DNA of 64,000 nt. Origin: Paludisphaera soli (GTDB lineage: Bacteria > Planctomycetota > Planctomycetia > Isosphaerales > Isosphaeraceae). The notes beneath the pieces are model-generated. The model saw only the letters and a list, made by a program, of their open reading frames with translations, had not been told where the DNA came from and ran no database searches. A program made the position numbers and the translations under genes. This document shows, piece by piece, positions 9,810-19,497 of the stretch. How positions within the stretch are numbered: position 1 is the stretch's first letter; each line of letters begins with the position of its first letter. The stretch covers positions 1 to 64,000 of the forward strand of contig NZ_JAALJI010000007.1 of the NCBI RefSeq assembly GCF_011064595.1, in the 5' to 3' direction.

Positions 9810-9898
9810 GGACCGACCAGGCGGGGGCGGGCGGCCCGGATGATCTCCGGGTCGCCCGCCCTTTCGTACCGAATAAACCGACGATCAACCCCGCGAGC

Positions 9899-9904
9899 GG
9901 AGGC
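9899..9904 (+). promoter_or_regulatory. ribosome binding site deciding the GTG start at 9911
   Basis: The purine block CGGAGG ends a few bases before GTG at 9911. The open frame extends upstream through the structured RNA, so this site is the main reason to place the start at 9911. Confidence 0.6.
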
Positions 9905-9910
9905 CTTTCC

Positions 9911-12900
9911 GTGGACGCGCCGATCCGCCTGGAGGACGTCCGACGCGCCTGGGAAGCGAGGGACCCGGAGACGGTCGCCCTCGTCGTCGACCTCGCCCGC
10001 CAGTCCGACCCGGAGCCCGAGACGCCCCTCCGCGACGGGGCGCCGACCTTCGCCTCGTACCTGGCCGAGGTCCGCTCGCGAGAGTTCCGGCGGAAGCCGC
10101 CGGAGGAGCAGGCGAGCGAACGGCGGTCCAGGCTCCGGGCCCTGGAGTCTCCGGACGCCGAGGTGCCGCCGCCGGACCGCCTGAAGCTGCATGCCGTCCT
10201 GGAGGAACTCTGGGCCGACGGCGGGCCCGTCGCCCGGTCGTGGTTTCTGCGGATCGTCGCCGAGATCCCGGCGCGATACGGGGCGTGGAAGGCGATCAAG
10301 CGGATCTTCAAGGAGGCCGAGGCCCGCGGCGACGCCGAGGTCTTCGCCGCGCTCGCGGCTCGGTTCGACGAACTCCAGGCGGGGGAGGGGGGCGAGGTCG
10401 GCCGGGGCACCCTGGCCTATCTCCGACGCCGCGGCTGGAGGGCCCTCCGCCGGGCGGCCGAGCGCCTCCCCTCCTCGTACGCCGACCTCGCGTGCGACCT
10501 GCTCGCCCGCTACGGCGAGGACGCGCGATGGCCGCAGACCTGGATCGCCAACCACATCTTCTTCCACGAGGCCGGCGGCTACGGCCGCGACGGCTTCCGC
10601 CGCTCGCCGGCCGTGCACTCGGGCGACCTCCTGAAGCATCGCGCCTACCCCGACCTCTGGAGGCGCACCCCGAGGCCCCTGTTCGGGCTCCTGGAACGGG
10701 CCCGCAGCGACCGCGTCAGGAAGTTCGCGGCCGAGGCCCTGAAGGCCGACTTCCGGGCCTCGCTGCGCGAGGTCGAGCCGTCGTGGGTCGCCCGGCTGGT
10801 GGGCGTGCGGAGCGGGCCGGTCGACGCGTTCGTCGTCTGGGTCCTGTCGAACGTCCCCAGGTTCGAGCAGTCGGCGTTCCGCGCGCTCGGCCTCCACGAA
10901 GCCGTCCTGACGTTGTTCGACTCGCCGTCGGACGAGGCCCGCGCCTACGCCGCCGGCTACGCCCGGACGCACGCCCGCGACCTGCCGGTCGACGAGCTGA
11001 TCCGCCTGGCGGACAACGACCATGCGGCCGTGAGGAGGCTCGCCGCCGACCTGCTCGGCGACCGCGACCCGCGGGGCGAGGTCGGGCTGGAGGCCTGGGG
11101 CCGGCTCCTGAACACCGAGCACGGCTCGAAGCTCGCCGCCGACGTCATCCGCAAACACTTCGGCGCGAAGGAGCTGACGCCCGACTGGTTCCGGGCCCAC
11201 CTCTTCACCGAGAATCCCGAGGCCTTCGAGTTCCTCAAGGGCTCGCTGGCGAGGATCCATCCGACCGAGAAGCTGGGGGCCGCGTTCTTCCGCGACCTGA
11301 TCGGCGCGCTCAAGGGGGTGGACGACGACGCCTCGCAAATGGTGGCCCCCTTCGCCCTGGGCGAGCTGGCGAGGTTCGACCTCGACGCCATGCCCCCCGA
11401 CTTCCTCCGCCGACTCCTGGTCGACCCGACGACCCGAGTGCAGGCCGCCCGGTGGGTCGACCAGGGGAAGCTCAAGGCCCCGTCCGTCGGGATCGACTTC
11501 CTCAAGGCGCTGGCCTATGAGCCCGACTTCGCGGCCCATCCCTGGATCGAGGAGTTCCGCCGGACCGGGCCGGACTGGGCTCGCAACCTCGCGTTCGACC
11601 AACGGCTCGCCGACCGCGTGCTGGTCTGGCTGGCCGACGTCCGCAAGGTCCCGCCGGCCGACATCGGGTTCGACTGGCTCATGACGCTGGTGGCCCGATC
11701 CGAGGCGGGCTACCACGAGTTCGCGGTGGGCGTGCTGTCCAAGGGCTACGTCCCGGCGGACTTCGCCACCCGCGAGGCCGCCGGCGGCCCGGCCCCGGCC
11801 GCCGGCCCGGTCGACCTCAAGGGGGCGTCGTTCCTGTTCACCGGCAAGATGGCGACCCTCAAGCGGAAGGACGCCGAGGACCAGGTGAAGGCGTCGGGCG
11901 GGACGGTTTCCGGGGGCGTCACGGCGAAGCTCCATTATCTGGTGATCGGCGACGACGGCTCCCCCCTCTACGGCCACGGCAAGAAGGGGGACAAGCAGAC
12001 CAAGGCCGAGTCGCTCAACGCCTCGGGCGCGAACATCAAGATCATCTCCGAGACGGCCTTCCTGAAGATGCTCGCCGCGGGCGTCCAGGAGGTTTCGGCC
12101 GACGCCACCCTCGCCGGCTGCGAGCGACTCTGGGAGATGGCCACGGCACCCGGGCCGGCCGACGCCCCCAAGGCCCGTTTCGCGATCGAGTACCTGCTCA
12201 GGCATCACCCCGACGTCGCCCTGGCGAAGACGGAGAGGCCCGTCGACCCGGGCGCGGAGATCCCCGCCGAATTCCTCGCGTTCGCGCGGGTCGAGCCGCT
12301 CTTTTACGAGACCCGCAGGCCGCTCCGCGACTTCGCCCTGGAGCTGGCGCGGTGGGAGTTCGCCCGCTGGGCCCCGCCGTCCGAGGCCCTGGTGAGGCTG
12401 GCCGAGAGCCCCCACGCGGACGTCCGCCGGTTCGTCGCCGACGCCCTGCTCGCCGACGGATCGCCCGAGAATCGCCGGTTCCGGATCGACCCCGAGGGCC
12501 TGAGCCCCGAGGCCGCGTACGCCTTCTGCGAGTCGGCCGACGCCTCGACGCGGGAGCTGGGCATGCAGCTCGTCGGCCGCTCCCCGAGGCTGAGGGCCCC
12601 GGAGGAGCTGTTCCGCCTGACTGAGAGCCCCGACCGGCGGATGCGCGCGTTCGCGATCCGGGCCCTGTGGTCGCTCTACCGCGACCGGGGGACCACGGCC
12701 GGATGGAAGCCCGCGCCGCCGCCGGCGCCGACGATCGGCGCGGGGGCGAGGAAGGCCGCGACGGCCGCCGCCGAGGCCCGAGGCACGGGCGCCCCGGCCC
12801 GCCCCGACCGCCTCCCGGCCGAGCCGAAGGGGATGTGGCTCATGCTCCGGCGCTCGCTGTTCGAACTCCCCCCGCCGAGGCCCGAGAAGGGGGATGCGGC

Positions 12901-13138
12901 CGGGGGCGCGGAAAAGCTCAGGCCCTTGCCCGCGGGCCAGGCGAAGCTCGCCCTGATGGAGGTCATGCGCGACCTGGCCGTCGAGGACGTCGCGTTCGCC
13001 AGGGGCGCCCTGCCGCTGATGGAGGAATTCCTGCCGTCGCGGGGGAGGAGCGAGCGGTCCGCCTGCCTGGTGGCCGTCACCCGGATCCGCCACGCCTGGC
13101 CCGAACTCCGCCGGGAGATCGAGGGGGAGTCCCCGTGA
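9911..13138 (+). CDS. BRCT-domain helical-repeat (ARM/HEAT) protein, retron operon gene 1
   Basis: The 1075-residue protein is largely alpha-helical repeats, with segments such as PVDELIRLADNDHAAVRRLAADLLGDR and ALVRLAESPHADVRRFVADALLAD in the style of HEAT/ARM repeats. A BRCT domain at about residues 634-720 begins DLKGASFLFTGKMATLKRKD, continues VKASGGTVSGGVTAKLHYLV and ends IKIISETAFLKML; BRCT domains bind phosphopeptides or DNA ends in repair proteins. A Pro/Ala linker at about 926-968 separates the C-terminal helices. There is no signal peptide. Its TGA overlaps the GTG of the next gene by four bases, so translation is probably coupled. In retrons with ARM and SWIM partners the ARM protein is assumed to be part of the effector or sensor; its exact role is unknown. 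The reading frame is intact over 3.2 kb. Confidence 0.85.
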   Translation: MDAPIRLEDVRRAWEARDPETVALVVDLARQSDPEPETPLRDGAPTFASYLAEVRSREFRRKPPEEQASERRSRLRALESPDAEVPPPDRLKLHAVLEELWADGGPVARSWFLRIVAEIPARYGAWKAIKRIFKEAEARGDAEVFAALAARFDELQAGEGGEVGRGTLAYLRRRGWRALRRAAERLPSSYADLACDLLARYGEDARWPQTWIANHIFFHEAGGYGRDGFRRSPAVHSGDLLKHRAYPDLWRRTPRPLFGLLERARSDRVRKFAAEALKADFRASLREVEPSWVARLVGVRSGPVDAFVVWVLSNVPRFEQSAFRALGLHEAVLTLFDSPSDEARAYAAGYARTHARDLPVDELIRLADNDHAAVRRLAADLLGDRDPRGEVGLEAWGRLLNTEHGSKLAADVIRKHFGAKELTPDWFRAHLFTENPEAFEFLKGSLARIHPTEKLGAAFFRDLIGALKGVDDDASQMVAPFALGELARFDLDAMPPDFLRRLLVDPTTRVQAARWVDQGKLKAPSVGIDFLKALAYEPDFAAHPWIEEFRRTGPDWARNLAFDQRLADRVLVWLADVRKVPPADIGFDWLMTLVARSEAGYHEFAVGVLSKGYVPADFATREAAGGPAPAAGPVDLKGASFLFTGKMATLKRKDAEDQVKASGGTVSGGVTAKLHYLVIGDDGSPLYGHGKKGDKQTKAESLNASGANIKIISETAFLKMLAAGVQEVSADATLAGCERLWEMATAPGPADAPKARFAIEYLLRHHPDVALAKTERPVDPGAEIPAEFLAFARVEPLFYETRRPLRDFALELARWEFARWAPPSEALVRLAESPHADVRRFVADALLADGSPENRRFRIDPEGLSPEAAYAFCESADASTRELGMQLVGRSPRLRAPEELFRLTESPDRRMRAFAIRALWSLYRDRGTTAGWKPAPPPAPTIGAGARKAATAAAEARGTGAPARPDRLPAEPKGMWLMLRRSLFELPPPRPEKGDAAGGAEKLRPLPAGQAKLALMEVMRDLAVEDVAFARGALPLMEEFLPSRGRSERSACLVAVTRIRHAWPELRREIEGESP

Positions 13139-16100
13139 GCGCGACGATCGACTACACCATCCCTTTCCGAGGCCGACTCAAGGCGATCGCCGGCCTCGGG
13201 TCGACGATCGCCCTCGTCGCGGGCCATCCCCAGGGCCGGCCGACGGGGCTGCACTGGGTGCACCTGGGGGACGACCGCCCCCGATCGGCGCGGGAGGACC
13301 TCCCCGGGGGGCTCGCGATCGTCGCCGATGGCGACGCGGTCTGGGTCGCCGGGACCGACGGCCAGGTGTACCGGGCGCCGCTCGAAGGGGCGCCGAAGCC
13401 GGTCGGGCCGAAGTTCGACGGCGAGCCGAAGGCCCTCGTCCTCCTGTCCGACGATCGGCTCGGGGTCCTGGTGGGCCGGGAGGTCAAGGTCCTCGCGCGG
13501 AAGGACGGCAAGCTCCGGCAGTCGATCGATCTGCCCGAGCCGGGCTCGGCCGTGGCGAGCGACCCGGCGGGCCGATGGATGGCGGTCGGAACGAGCGGCG
13601 GCCTCGTCTCGATCTTCGAGTCCGAGACGTCGCCCGAGTTCGTCGCGGGGGACTCCGCACGGCTGCACGAGGGGGAGGTCACGGCGATCCTCTTCGAACG
13701 CGAGGACCTCCGCTTCTTCTCGGCCGGCGCGGATAGGAAGCTCCTCACGACGCACGCCCGGGGGAGGCTGGAGCCTGAAGACAAGGGGCGGAGCAACAAC
13801 CACGCCGACCGCGTGACGGCCCTGATCTGGGGGCCGGAGGACCGGCTCCTCTCCGGCGGCCTCGACGGCGCGGTCAAGTCGTGGCCCCGAACGGGCGGGG
13901 TCAAGCCGACGACGCACAAGGACGGCGTGGTGGGCGTCGTCGCTCTCGCCCTGGTCAAGCGGCATGGGCGCGACCATCTGGTCGTCGGGGGCGTGGACGA
14001 CACGCTCCGCACGCTCGCGATCGACGCGACGGGGAAGCCGGCGGCGCTCCTGCTCCGCGGCCGCGACGCGATGGCGTGGACGACGGCCGATCTCGCGGGG
14101 GACGACCCTCGCGCCCGCGAGGCCGCCATCCGCCGGCTCGCCGAATTCGACGACGCGGAGTCGCTCCCGCTGCTGGCCGAGCAGGCCACGCGCGATCCCG
14201 ATCACGGGCTACGCCTCCTCGCCGCGCGGCTCCTCGGCGAGTCGGACGAGGCACGGGCTTCGACGCTCCTGGAAGGGCTGCTCTCGCACGCGGAGGCCGC
14301 CGTCCGCTCGGCCGCGTTCGAGGGCCTGAGGCGACGCGAGGGCGAGGCCGACCTGCGCATCCTGGACCTGGCCCTCAAGGCCGAGAAGCCCGAGATCGGC
14401 ACGCTCGCCGTCGAGGCGTTGGGGAGGCTCGCAACCGGGGACGAAGAGGCGCTGAGCCGCCTGACGAGCTCCCTCGCGGCCAAGACCCCGGAGGTGCGGC
14501 AGGCCGCGCTCGTCGCCCTCGAATCGGCCTATCCGGCCGACTCGCCCGAGGCGGACCTGGTCGCCCTCGCGGCGCGACACGCCGACGTGAGGGGGGCGGC
14601 GCTCCTCCGGCTGTCCGCCCGCAAGTTGCTGGGCGACCCCGCCGCGCAGTCCGCCCTCCGCCGCCGGACCGAGGACCCCGACGCCGACGTCCGTCGGGTC
14701 GCCTTCCTCCTGTCGCTCGGCACCCGTCCGAACCTGCTCCGGGCCCTGCGATCGCGCGACCCCGAGCTGGAACGTCAGCTCGCCGACCTCGAAGGCCGCG
14801 CCGAGGCGCCGGCGCCCGTCGAGCCCGCGAAGAAGGGCCGTGGGGAGCCGACGGAGAAGGCCGCGGCGCTCTCGGCCGAGGACCTGTCGCCGCTGCTCCA
14901 GGCCGCGGCCGCGCGCCCCCTCGACACGAGCCTGCGGGGCGCCCGCGGGCTGGCCGTCCTGGGCGACCCGAGGGCCTTCGGCCTCCTGCTGCAGCTGAGT
15001 CGCGAGGAGGACAAGGACGCCCGCGTCGAGGTCTGCCGCGCGATGGCCGCCCTGGACGACCCCCGCGCCGCCGAGCGGCTGAGGTCGCTTCTGTACGACC
15101 CGGAGCTGATCGTCCGGGATGCGGCGTTCACGGCCCTGGCGCGTCTCTTCGAAGGCGAGCCGCTGAAGGCGGCCGAGGCGGGGCTGTCCGCCCCGTCGGA
15201 GAACGTCCGCCAGCGGGGCTTGCAGCTGCTTGTCGCCGAGGCGCGCAAGGCCCGGTCCCCCGGGCCGGAGGGTCGCGTCTCGACGATGCTGGCCGACGCC
15301 CTGAACGACTCGATCGCGAAGGTCCGCGCCGAGGCGTTCAAGGCCGCCCTCAACCTCAAGTTCGGCGGGGGAGGCGCGTCGACCCTGAGGTTCGCCATGA
15401 GGAGCCGGCACGCCGACGTCCGCCGCGAGGCGATGACCGAGGCCATGGCGAGCGTCGGCGAACCGGGCGGTTGGGAGGTGGTCTACGAGTTCCTCAACGA
15501 CCCCGACCCCACGCTGCGGGCCGAGGCGTACGCCTTCGCGGCCAAGAAGGCCAAGGGCCTGGAGACGCTCGACGCGGCGCTAGGCTCGCGATACCCCGAC
15601 CTGCGCAAGGCGGCCGTCGAGGGGCTCGTCAAGAAGCACACGGCCGCGGCCCAGAAGCTCCTCGCCCGCGCCCTCGACGACGAGGAGGAGGACGTCCGCC
15701 TCGCCGCGCTTGAGGCCCTCGTCGAGGCCGATTCCCTCCCGATCCTGAAAGCGGCGGTCGGGAACGCCCACGCCGACGTCCGCCTCCGCGCGGCCTGCGC
15801 CCTGGCCCGCCACGGCGACCCAGCCGCCCTGGAGCCGTTGCTCGCGATCGCGACGGAACCCGAGCCCCCCGAAGCGGAGGGGAAGAAGGAGTGGCTGGCC
15901 CAGGCGGAGTCGGCGCTGCTCGGCCTCGGCAGGCTCGAGGACGCCTCCGCCCTCACGGTCCTCATCCCCCTGATCGACGGCCCGCACGAGCCGATCCGCC
16001 GGGCCGCCGCGCGGGCGCTGGCCTCGGTCGCCCCGCCGGACCGGCCCGCCGCGCTCCGCGATGCGATGAGGCACCACGACCCGGCGGTCCGCGACCTCGC

Positions 16101-19100
16101 GGCGTTGGGGCTGGCCTATCTCGGCGACGCCTCGGCCGGGCCCCTCGTCCTCTCCGACTCCGCGAAGTCGCTCGGGCCGGACGAGAAGATCGCGGCCGCC
16201 CTCGCCCTGTCGGGCACGGCGGCCGGCGACGGGCATCTCGTCGCCTCGCTCGACGACAAGGACGACACGGTGCGGGCCCGGGCGCTCCTGCTGCTCCTGC
16301 TGATGGAGTGGAAGGCGCCCCGCGAGGGCCTGGCGCCCGGGCTGGCGGCCCTCGCCAGCCGGGAGGCCCGCACGCGGCTCGTCGCGGCCGAGGCCCTGGA
16401 GTCGATGGCCGACCCGGCGGAGTTCGCCGCCTTCCTCCTGAGGTTGATCAACGACCGCGGCGAGAAGCCCGCCTGGACGATCCCCGGGGCCGTCCTGGAT
16501 GACCTCGCCGAGCTGCTCTTCCACGCCCCCCCCCGGCTCCGCGCCCGCTCCTCGGAGCTGCTCCGCCGCCTCGAGGACGACGAGCAGGACGGATGGGACC
16601 AGGCCTGGTCGATCCACGCGACGCGTTACGCCGCCGAGATCGCCGCCCTGCGCAAGGCCGCGAAGGCGCGACTCGCCCGCAAATCCGAGCACACCCCGGA
16701 GAGCCTCCGCGAGCTGGCCTTCGGCGCCTACGTGGGGCTCGTCCGCGAGCAGGGCGGGTCGCGCCGGAAGGGCCCCGACCCCGCCGTGCTGCGAGTCAGG
16801 CAGGCGGCGCTAGGCCGGCTCGCGGCCCTGGCCAAGGCCGACCCCGCGGCCGCCGAGCCGGTGCGCCCGGTGCTGGTGCAGGCCCTCGGCGACCCGAACG
16901 CGGCGATCCGCCTGGCGGCCTTCGAGGCGTTGCCGCATCTGGGCGTCGAGCCCGCGGCCCTGGCGGCCGAGGCGCTGGGGACCGGCCACCTGGACCTCGG
17001 CGTGAAGGCCCTGGAGATCCTCGCCTCGGGCGGGGCCACGGCCGAGGGGCGCCGCGTCCTCGACGCGGCGATGCTCTCGCGCAGGGACGACCTGGCGATC
17101 GAGGCGGCCCGGCTCCTCATGGGGCGCGAAGGGATCGCGCCGGTCGCGAGCCGGGCGATCGAGGGCGCCTACGAGCCGCTCCGTAAGGCCGCCGTGTCGT
17201 GGCTGCTCGACGAGTACGACAAGGGCGAGGAGGCGCGAAAGGCCCTCCGGGCCGCTCTCTCGTCCCGCCACGAGACCGTCCGCGAAGCAGCCGCGATGGC
17301 CCTGGCCGCCAAGAAGGACCCCTCCGCGTTCGAAGCCCTGGTCGACCTGATGAAGGCGGCGCCCTGTCCGGAAATCGCCCGCCGCTCCATGAACGCCCTC
17401 GTCACGCTGGGCGACCCCCGCGCCGCGGGGGCCTTCCTCGACCGCGTGGAGGACGACCCGTCGGGGACCGCGCCGGCCGACGAGCTGATCCGGGCCGCGG
17501 GCGGATTCGCCCTCCCCGAGATCGCCGACCGCCTCTTCGCGCTCTGGGACAAGGACCGAAAACGCGGCCCGGCGATCCAGCAGGCGCTCCTGGCGGCGAG
17601 CGGCCACGACCAGAGGATCGAGGACCCCGAGGACGAGTCCCCCGATCGCGAGTGGGAGGCGAAGCAGCGCCCGAGGCGTGACGAGATCCTGGCCCGGCTC
17701 CTCGCCCGGGTCGCGGCCCCGGGGGAGAAAGGCGCCCTCGCTCTCCTCCGGGCGGCCCGGTGGTCGAGGTCGAACGAGGTCGACCCCGTCCTCGCCGGCC
17801 TGGTCGCCCACCCCGACGAGACGCTCCGGCGGGGGGCGATCGAGGCGATCGGCTGGCGGCTCCGCAGGCGATCCGGCGACCCGACCGCCCTGGTGAAGGC
17901 GTTGGCGTCCAAGGACCCCGTGGCGCAGCTCCTCGCGGCCGAGGGCCTGGCCCGGGTAGGCCGGCCGGAGGGGCTCTCGGTGCTCCTGGCGAGCGTGGAG
18001 TACGTCGCGGAGCTGCCCCTCCGCCGCCGGGCGGTCCTGGCGCTCGGCGAGCTGGCCGACGAGCGGGCCGCGGAACTCCTCATCAAGCTCGCCTCCGACG
18101 ACGCCCACGCCCTCAACGAGGCCGCGGCGGAGGCGATCGGCCACCTCGGGCGATCCAGGCGGTCCGACGAGGCCTGGCGCCTGCTGGAGCGGCTCGCGCG
18201 GGGGAGCGGCGGCGTGGCCTGCCAGGCGCACAAGGGGCTCCGCTGGCTCGACACTCCTTCGGCTTGGGCGGTCCTCCGCAGCCGCGCCGCCGACCACTCG
18301 GCGCCGTTCCAGGAGGTGGCCGTCGAGCAGCTCGCCTTCAACGACGACCCGGCCACCCGCGACCTGTTGCTGCGGCTCATCCGCGAGGAATCGCCCTCCT
18401 CGGTCGAGGAGGCCGCCTACGCCGCGGCCCGCAAGCTTTGGGGGGCCGACGCCCTGGAGCCCGACGAGGCCCTGCTCCAGAATCCCTACCCCGAGTACGT
18501 CGACGAGTACGAGGAGGCGCTGAGGCGCGTCTGCGAACGTTCCTCGCCGTCGAGGATCTTCGCCATCCTCCCCTTCTGCCGGGATGACGACGTCCGCAAG
18601 GCCCTGAGGCGGGCGGTGCTCACGAGGGACGATCTCCCGGTCGACGAGGCGAGGCGCGTGATCGAAAGCGCCGATCCGGTCGTCGCGGGCCTCGCGGCCC
18701 ACGTCCTGGGAAGGGCCGGGGCGGCGTCCGAGGGGGCTTCGGCATCGGTGGCCTCGGCCCTGTCGCGCTGGTGGACGACCTGGCTCGAACGGCGGCGGAC
18801 CTCCCCGGCCCGGGTCGATCCCGACGAGGATTCGCCAGATCGGCCGGTCGTCGAATGCCTCGGTTACCTCGCCTGGTCGGCCGGCCGGCTGGGCGTCGGG
18901 GGCGAGACCCTCGCGGCCATGACGAAGGTCGCGGGCGCCGATCGAGACGCGGCCGACGTGCGGCGGTCGGCGGTCGAGGCGCTGGCGTCTTCGCCCGCGA
19001 GCCGGTCCGACGTCGCCGCCCTGGCGGGTGCGGCCGAGACGCTGGACCCCGAATTCCGCGCCCTGGCGGCCCAGGCGGTCGCCGCGGACGCCCCCGAGCG

Positions 19101-19497
19101 GGTCGTCGCGCTGGCGGAGCGGCTGCTCGCCGACCGCTCGGCCTTCGGCCGGCTGGCGCGCGACGAGTCTCCTCGACTCTCCGGCCTGCTCCGGGACGCG
19201 GCCCGGCAGAGCCACTATCAGGGCGTGGCGCTGCCGTACCTGATCAGGGCCGGCGACGTGGAGGGCCTCGCCGCCGTGGCGGGGGACCGCTCGCTCTCCG
19301 AGGCCGCGCGGCTCGGGGCGATCGAGGCCATCGCGGCCGTAGCGACCGACCCCGCCGACGAGGCGCTCCGCAAGGTCGGCCTCGACGAACGCGAGGACGA
19401 GGCCCTCCGCAAGGCCGCCTGGCGGGGGCTGCGACGGTCGAAGCGCGCGAGGGAGCCCAGGCGGCCCAGGCCCAGAACCCCCAGGGGGCGCGGATGA
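13135..19497 (+). CDS. giant beta-propeller plus HEAT/ARM repeat protein, retron operon gene 2
   Basis: The 2120-residue protein has two parts. Residues about 1-320 look like a WD40-type propeller with blades such as VTAILFEREDLRFFSAGADRK and VTALIWGPEDRLLSGGLDGA. From about 322 to near the end there is an almost unbroken HEAT/ARM solenoid (for example DPRAREAAIRRLAEFDDAES and LRKAAVEGLVKKHTAAAQKL), with a charged linker at about 555-580. The C-terminus is basic (RRPRPRTPRGRG). No catalytic motif is visible, so a scaffold or sensor role is likely. GTG at 13135 overlaps the previous stop (GTGA), and its own stop overlaps the next start (ATGA at 19494). The frame is intact over 6.4 kb. It may be the main ARM component, gene 1 being a paralogue with an added BRCT domain. 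Confidence 0.88.
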   Translation: MSATIDYTIPFRGRLKAIAGLGSTIALVAGHPQGRPTGLHWVHLGDDRPRSAREDLPGGLAIVADGDAVWVAGTDGQVYRAPLEGAPKPVGPKFDGEPKALVLLSDDRLGVLVGREVKVLARKDGKLRQSIDLPEPGSAVASDPAGRWMAVGTSGGLVSIFESETSPEFVAGDSARLHEGEVTAILFEREDLRFFSAGADRKLLTTHARGRLEPEDKGRSNNHADRVTALIWGPEDRLLSGGLDGAVKSWPRTGGVKPTTHKDGVVGVVALALVKRHGRDHLVVGGVDDTLRTLAIDATGKPAALLLRGRDAMAWTTADLAGDDPRAREAAIRRLAEFDDAESLPLLAEQATRDPDHGLRLLAARLLGESDEARASTLLEGLLSHAEAAVRSAAFEGLRRREGEADLRILDLALKAEKPEIGTLAVEALGRLATGDEEALSRLTSSLAAKTPEVRQAALVALESAYPADSPEADLVALAARHADVRGAALLRLSARKLLGDPAAQSALRRRTEDPDADVRRVAFLLSLGTRPNLLRALRSRDPELERQLADLEGRAEAPAPVEPAKKGRGEPTEKAAALSAEDLSPLLQAAAARPLDTSLRGARGLAVLGDPRAFGLLLQLSREEDKDARVEVCRAMAALDDPRAAERLRSLLYDPELIVRDAAFTALARLFEGEPLKAAEAGLSAPSENVRQRGLQLLVAEARKARSPGPEGRVSTMLADALNDSIAKVRAEAFKAALNLKFGGGGASTLRFAMRSRHADVRREAMTEAMASVGEPGGWEVVYEFLNDPDPTLRAEAYAFAAKKAKGLETLDAALGSRYPDLRKAAVEGLVKKHTAAAQKLLARALDDEEEDVRLAALEALVEADSLPILKAAVGNAHADVRLRAACALARHGDPAALEPLLAIATEPEPPEAEGKKEWLAQAESALLGLGRLEDASALTVLIPLIDGPHEPIRRAAARALASVAPPDRPAALRDAMRHHDPAVRDLAALGLAYLGDASAGPLVLSDSAKSLGPDEKIAAALALSGTAAGDGHLVASLDDKDDTVRARALLLLLLMEWKAPREGLAPGLAALASREARTRLVAAEALESMADPAEFAAFLLRLINDRGEKPAWTIPGAVLDDLAELLFHAPPRLRARSSELLRRLEDDEQDGWDQAWSIHATRYAAEIAALRKAAKARLARKSEHTPESLRELAFGAYVGLVREQGGSRRKGPDPAVLRVRQAALGRLAALAKADPAAAEPVRPVLVQALGDPNAAIRLAAFEALPHLGVEPAALAAEALGTGHLDLGVKALEILASGGATAEGRRVLDAAMLSRRDDLAIEAARLLMGREGIAPVASRAIEGAYEPLRKAAVSWLLDEYDKGEEARKALRAALSSRHETVREAAAMALAAKKDPSAFEALVDLMKAAPCPEIARRSMNALVTLGDPRAAGAFLDRVEDDPSGTAPADELIRAAGGFALPEIADRLFALWDKDRKRGPAIQQALLAASGHDQRIEDPEDESPDREWEAKQRPRRDEILARLLARVAAPGEKGALALLRAARWSRSNEVDPVLAGLVAHPDETLRRGAIEAIGWRLRRRSGDPTALVKALASKDPVAQLLAAEGLARVGRPEGLSVLLASVEYVAELPLRRRAVLALGELADERAAELLIKLASDDAHALNEAAAEAIGHLGRSRRSDEAWRLLERLARGSGGVACQAHKGLRWLDTPSAWAVLRSRAADHSAPFQEVAVEQLAFNDDPATRDLLLRLIREESPSSVEEAAYAAARKLWGADALEPDEALLQNPYPEYVDEYEEALRRVCERSSPSRIFAILPFCRDDDVRKALRRAVLTRDDLPVDEARRVIESADPVVAGLAAHVLGRAGAASEGASASVASALSRWWTTWLERRRTSPARVDPDEDSPDRPVVECLGYLAWSAGRLGVGGETLAAMTKVAGADRDAADVRRSAVEALASSPASRSDVAALAGAAETLDPEFRALAAQAVAADAPERVVALAERLLADRSAFGRLARDESPRLSGLLRDAARQSHYQGVALPYLIRAGDVEGLAAVAGDRSLSEAARLGAIEAIAAVATDPADEALRKVGLDEREDEALRKAAWRGLRRSKRAREPRRPRPRTPRGRG

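Noticed and set aside
9773-13093. A 1106-codon open frame antisense to retron gene 1, and similar long antisense frames under gene 2
   Set aside because: They mirror the GC-rich third positions of the real genes, are full of Arg, Gly and Ala, and show no domain. The plus-strand frames carry BRCT and HEAT signatures.
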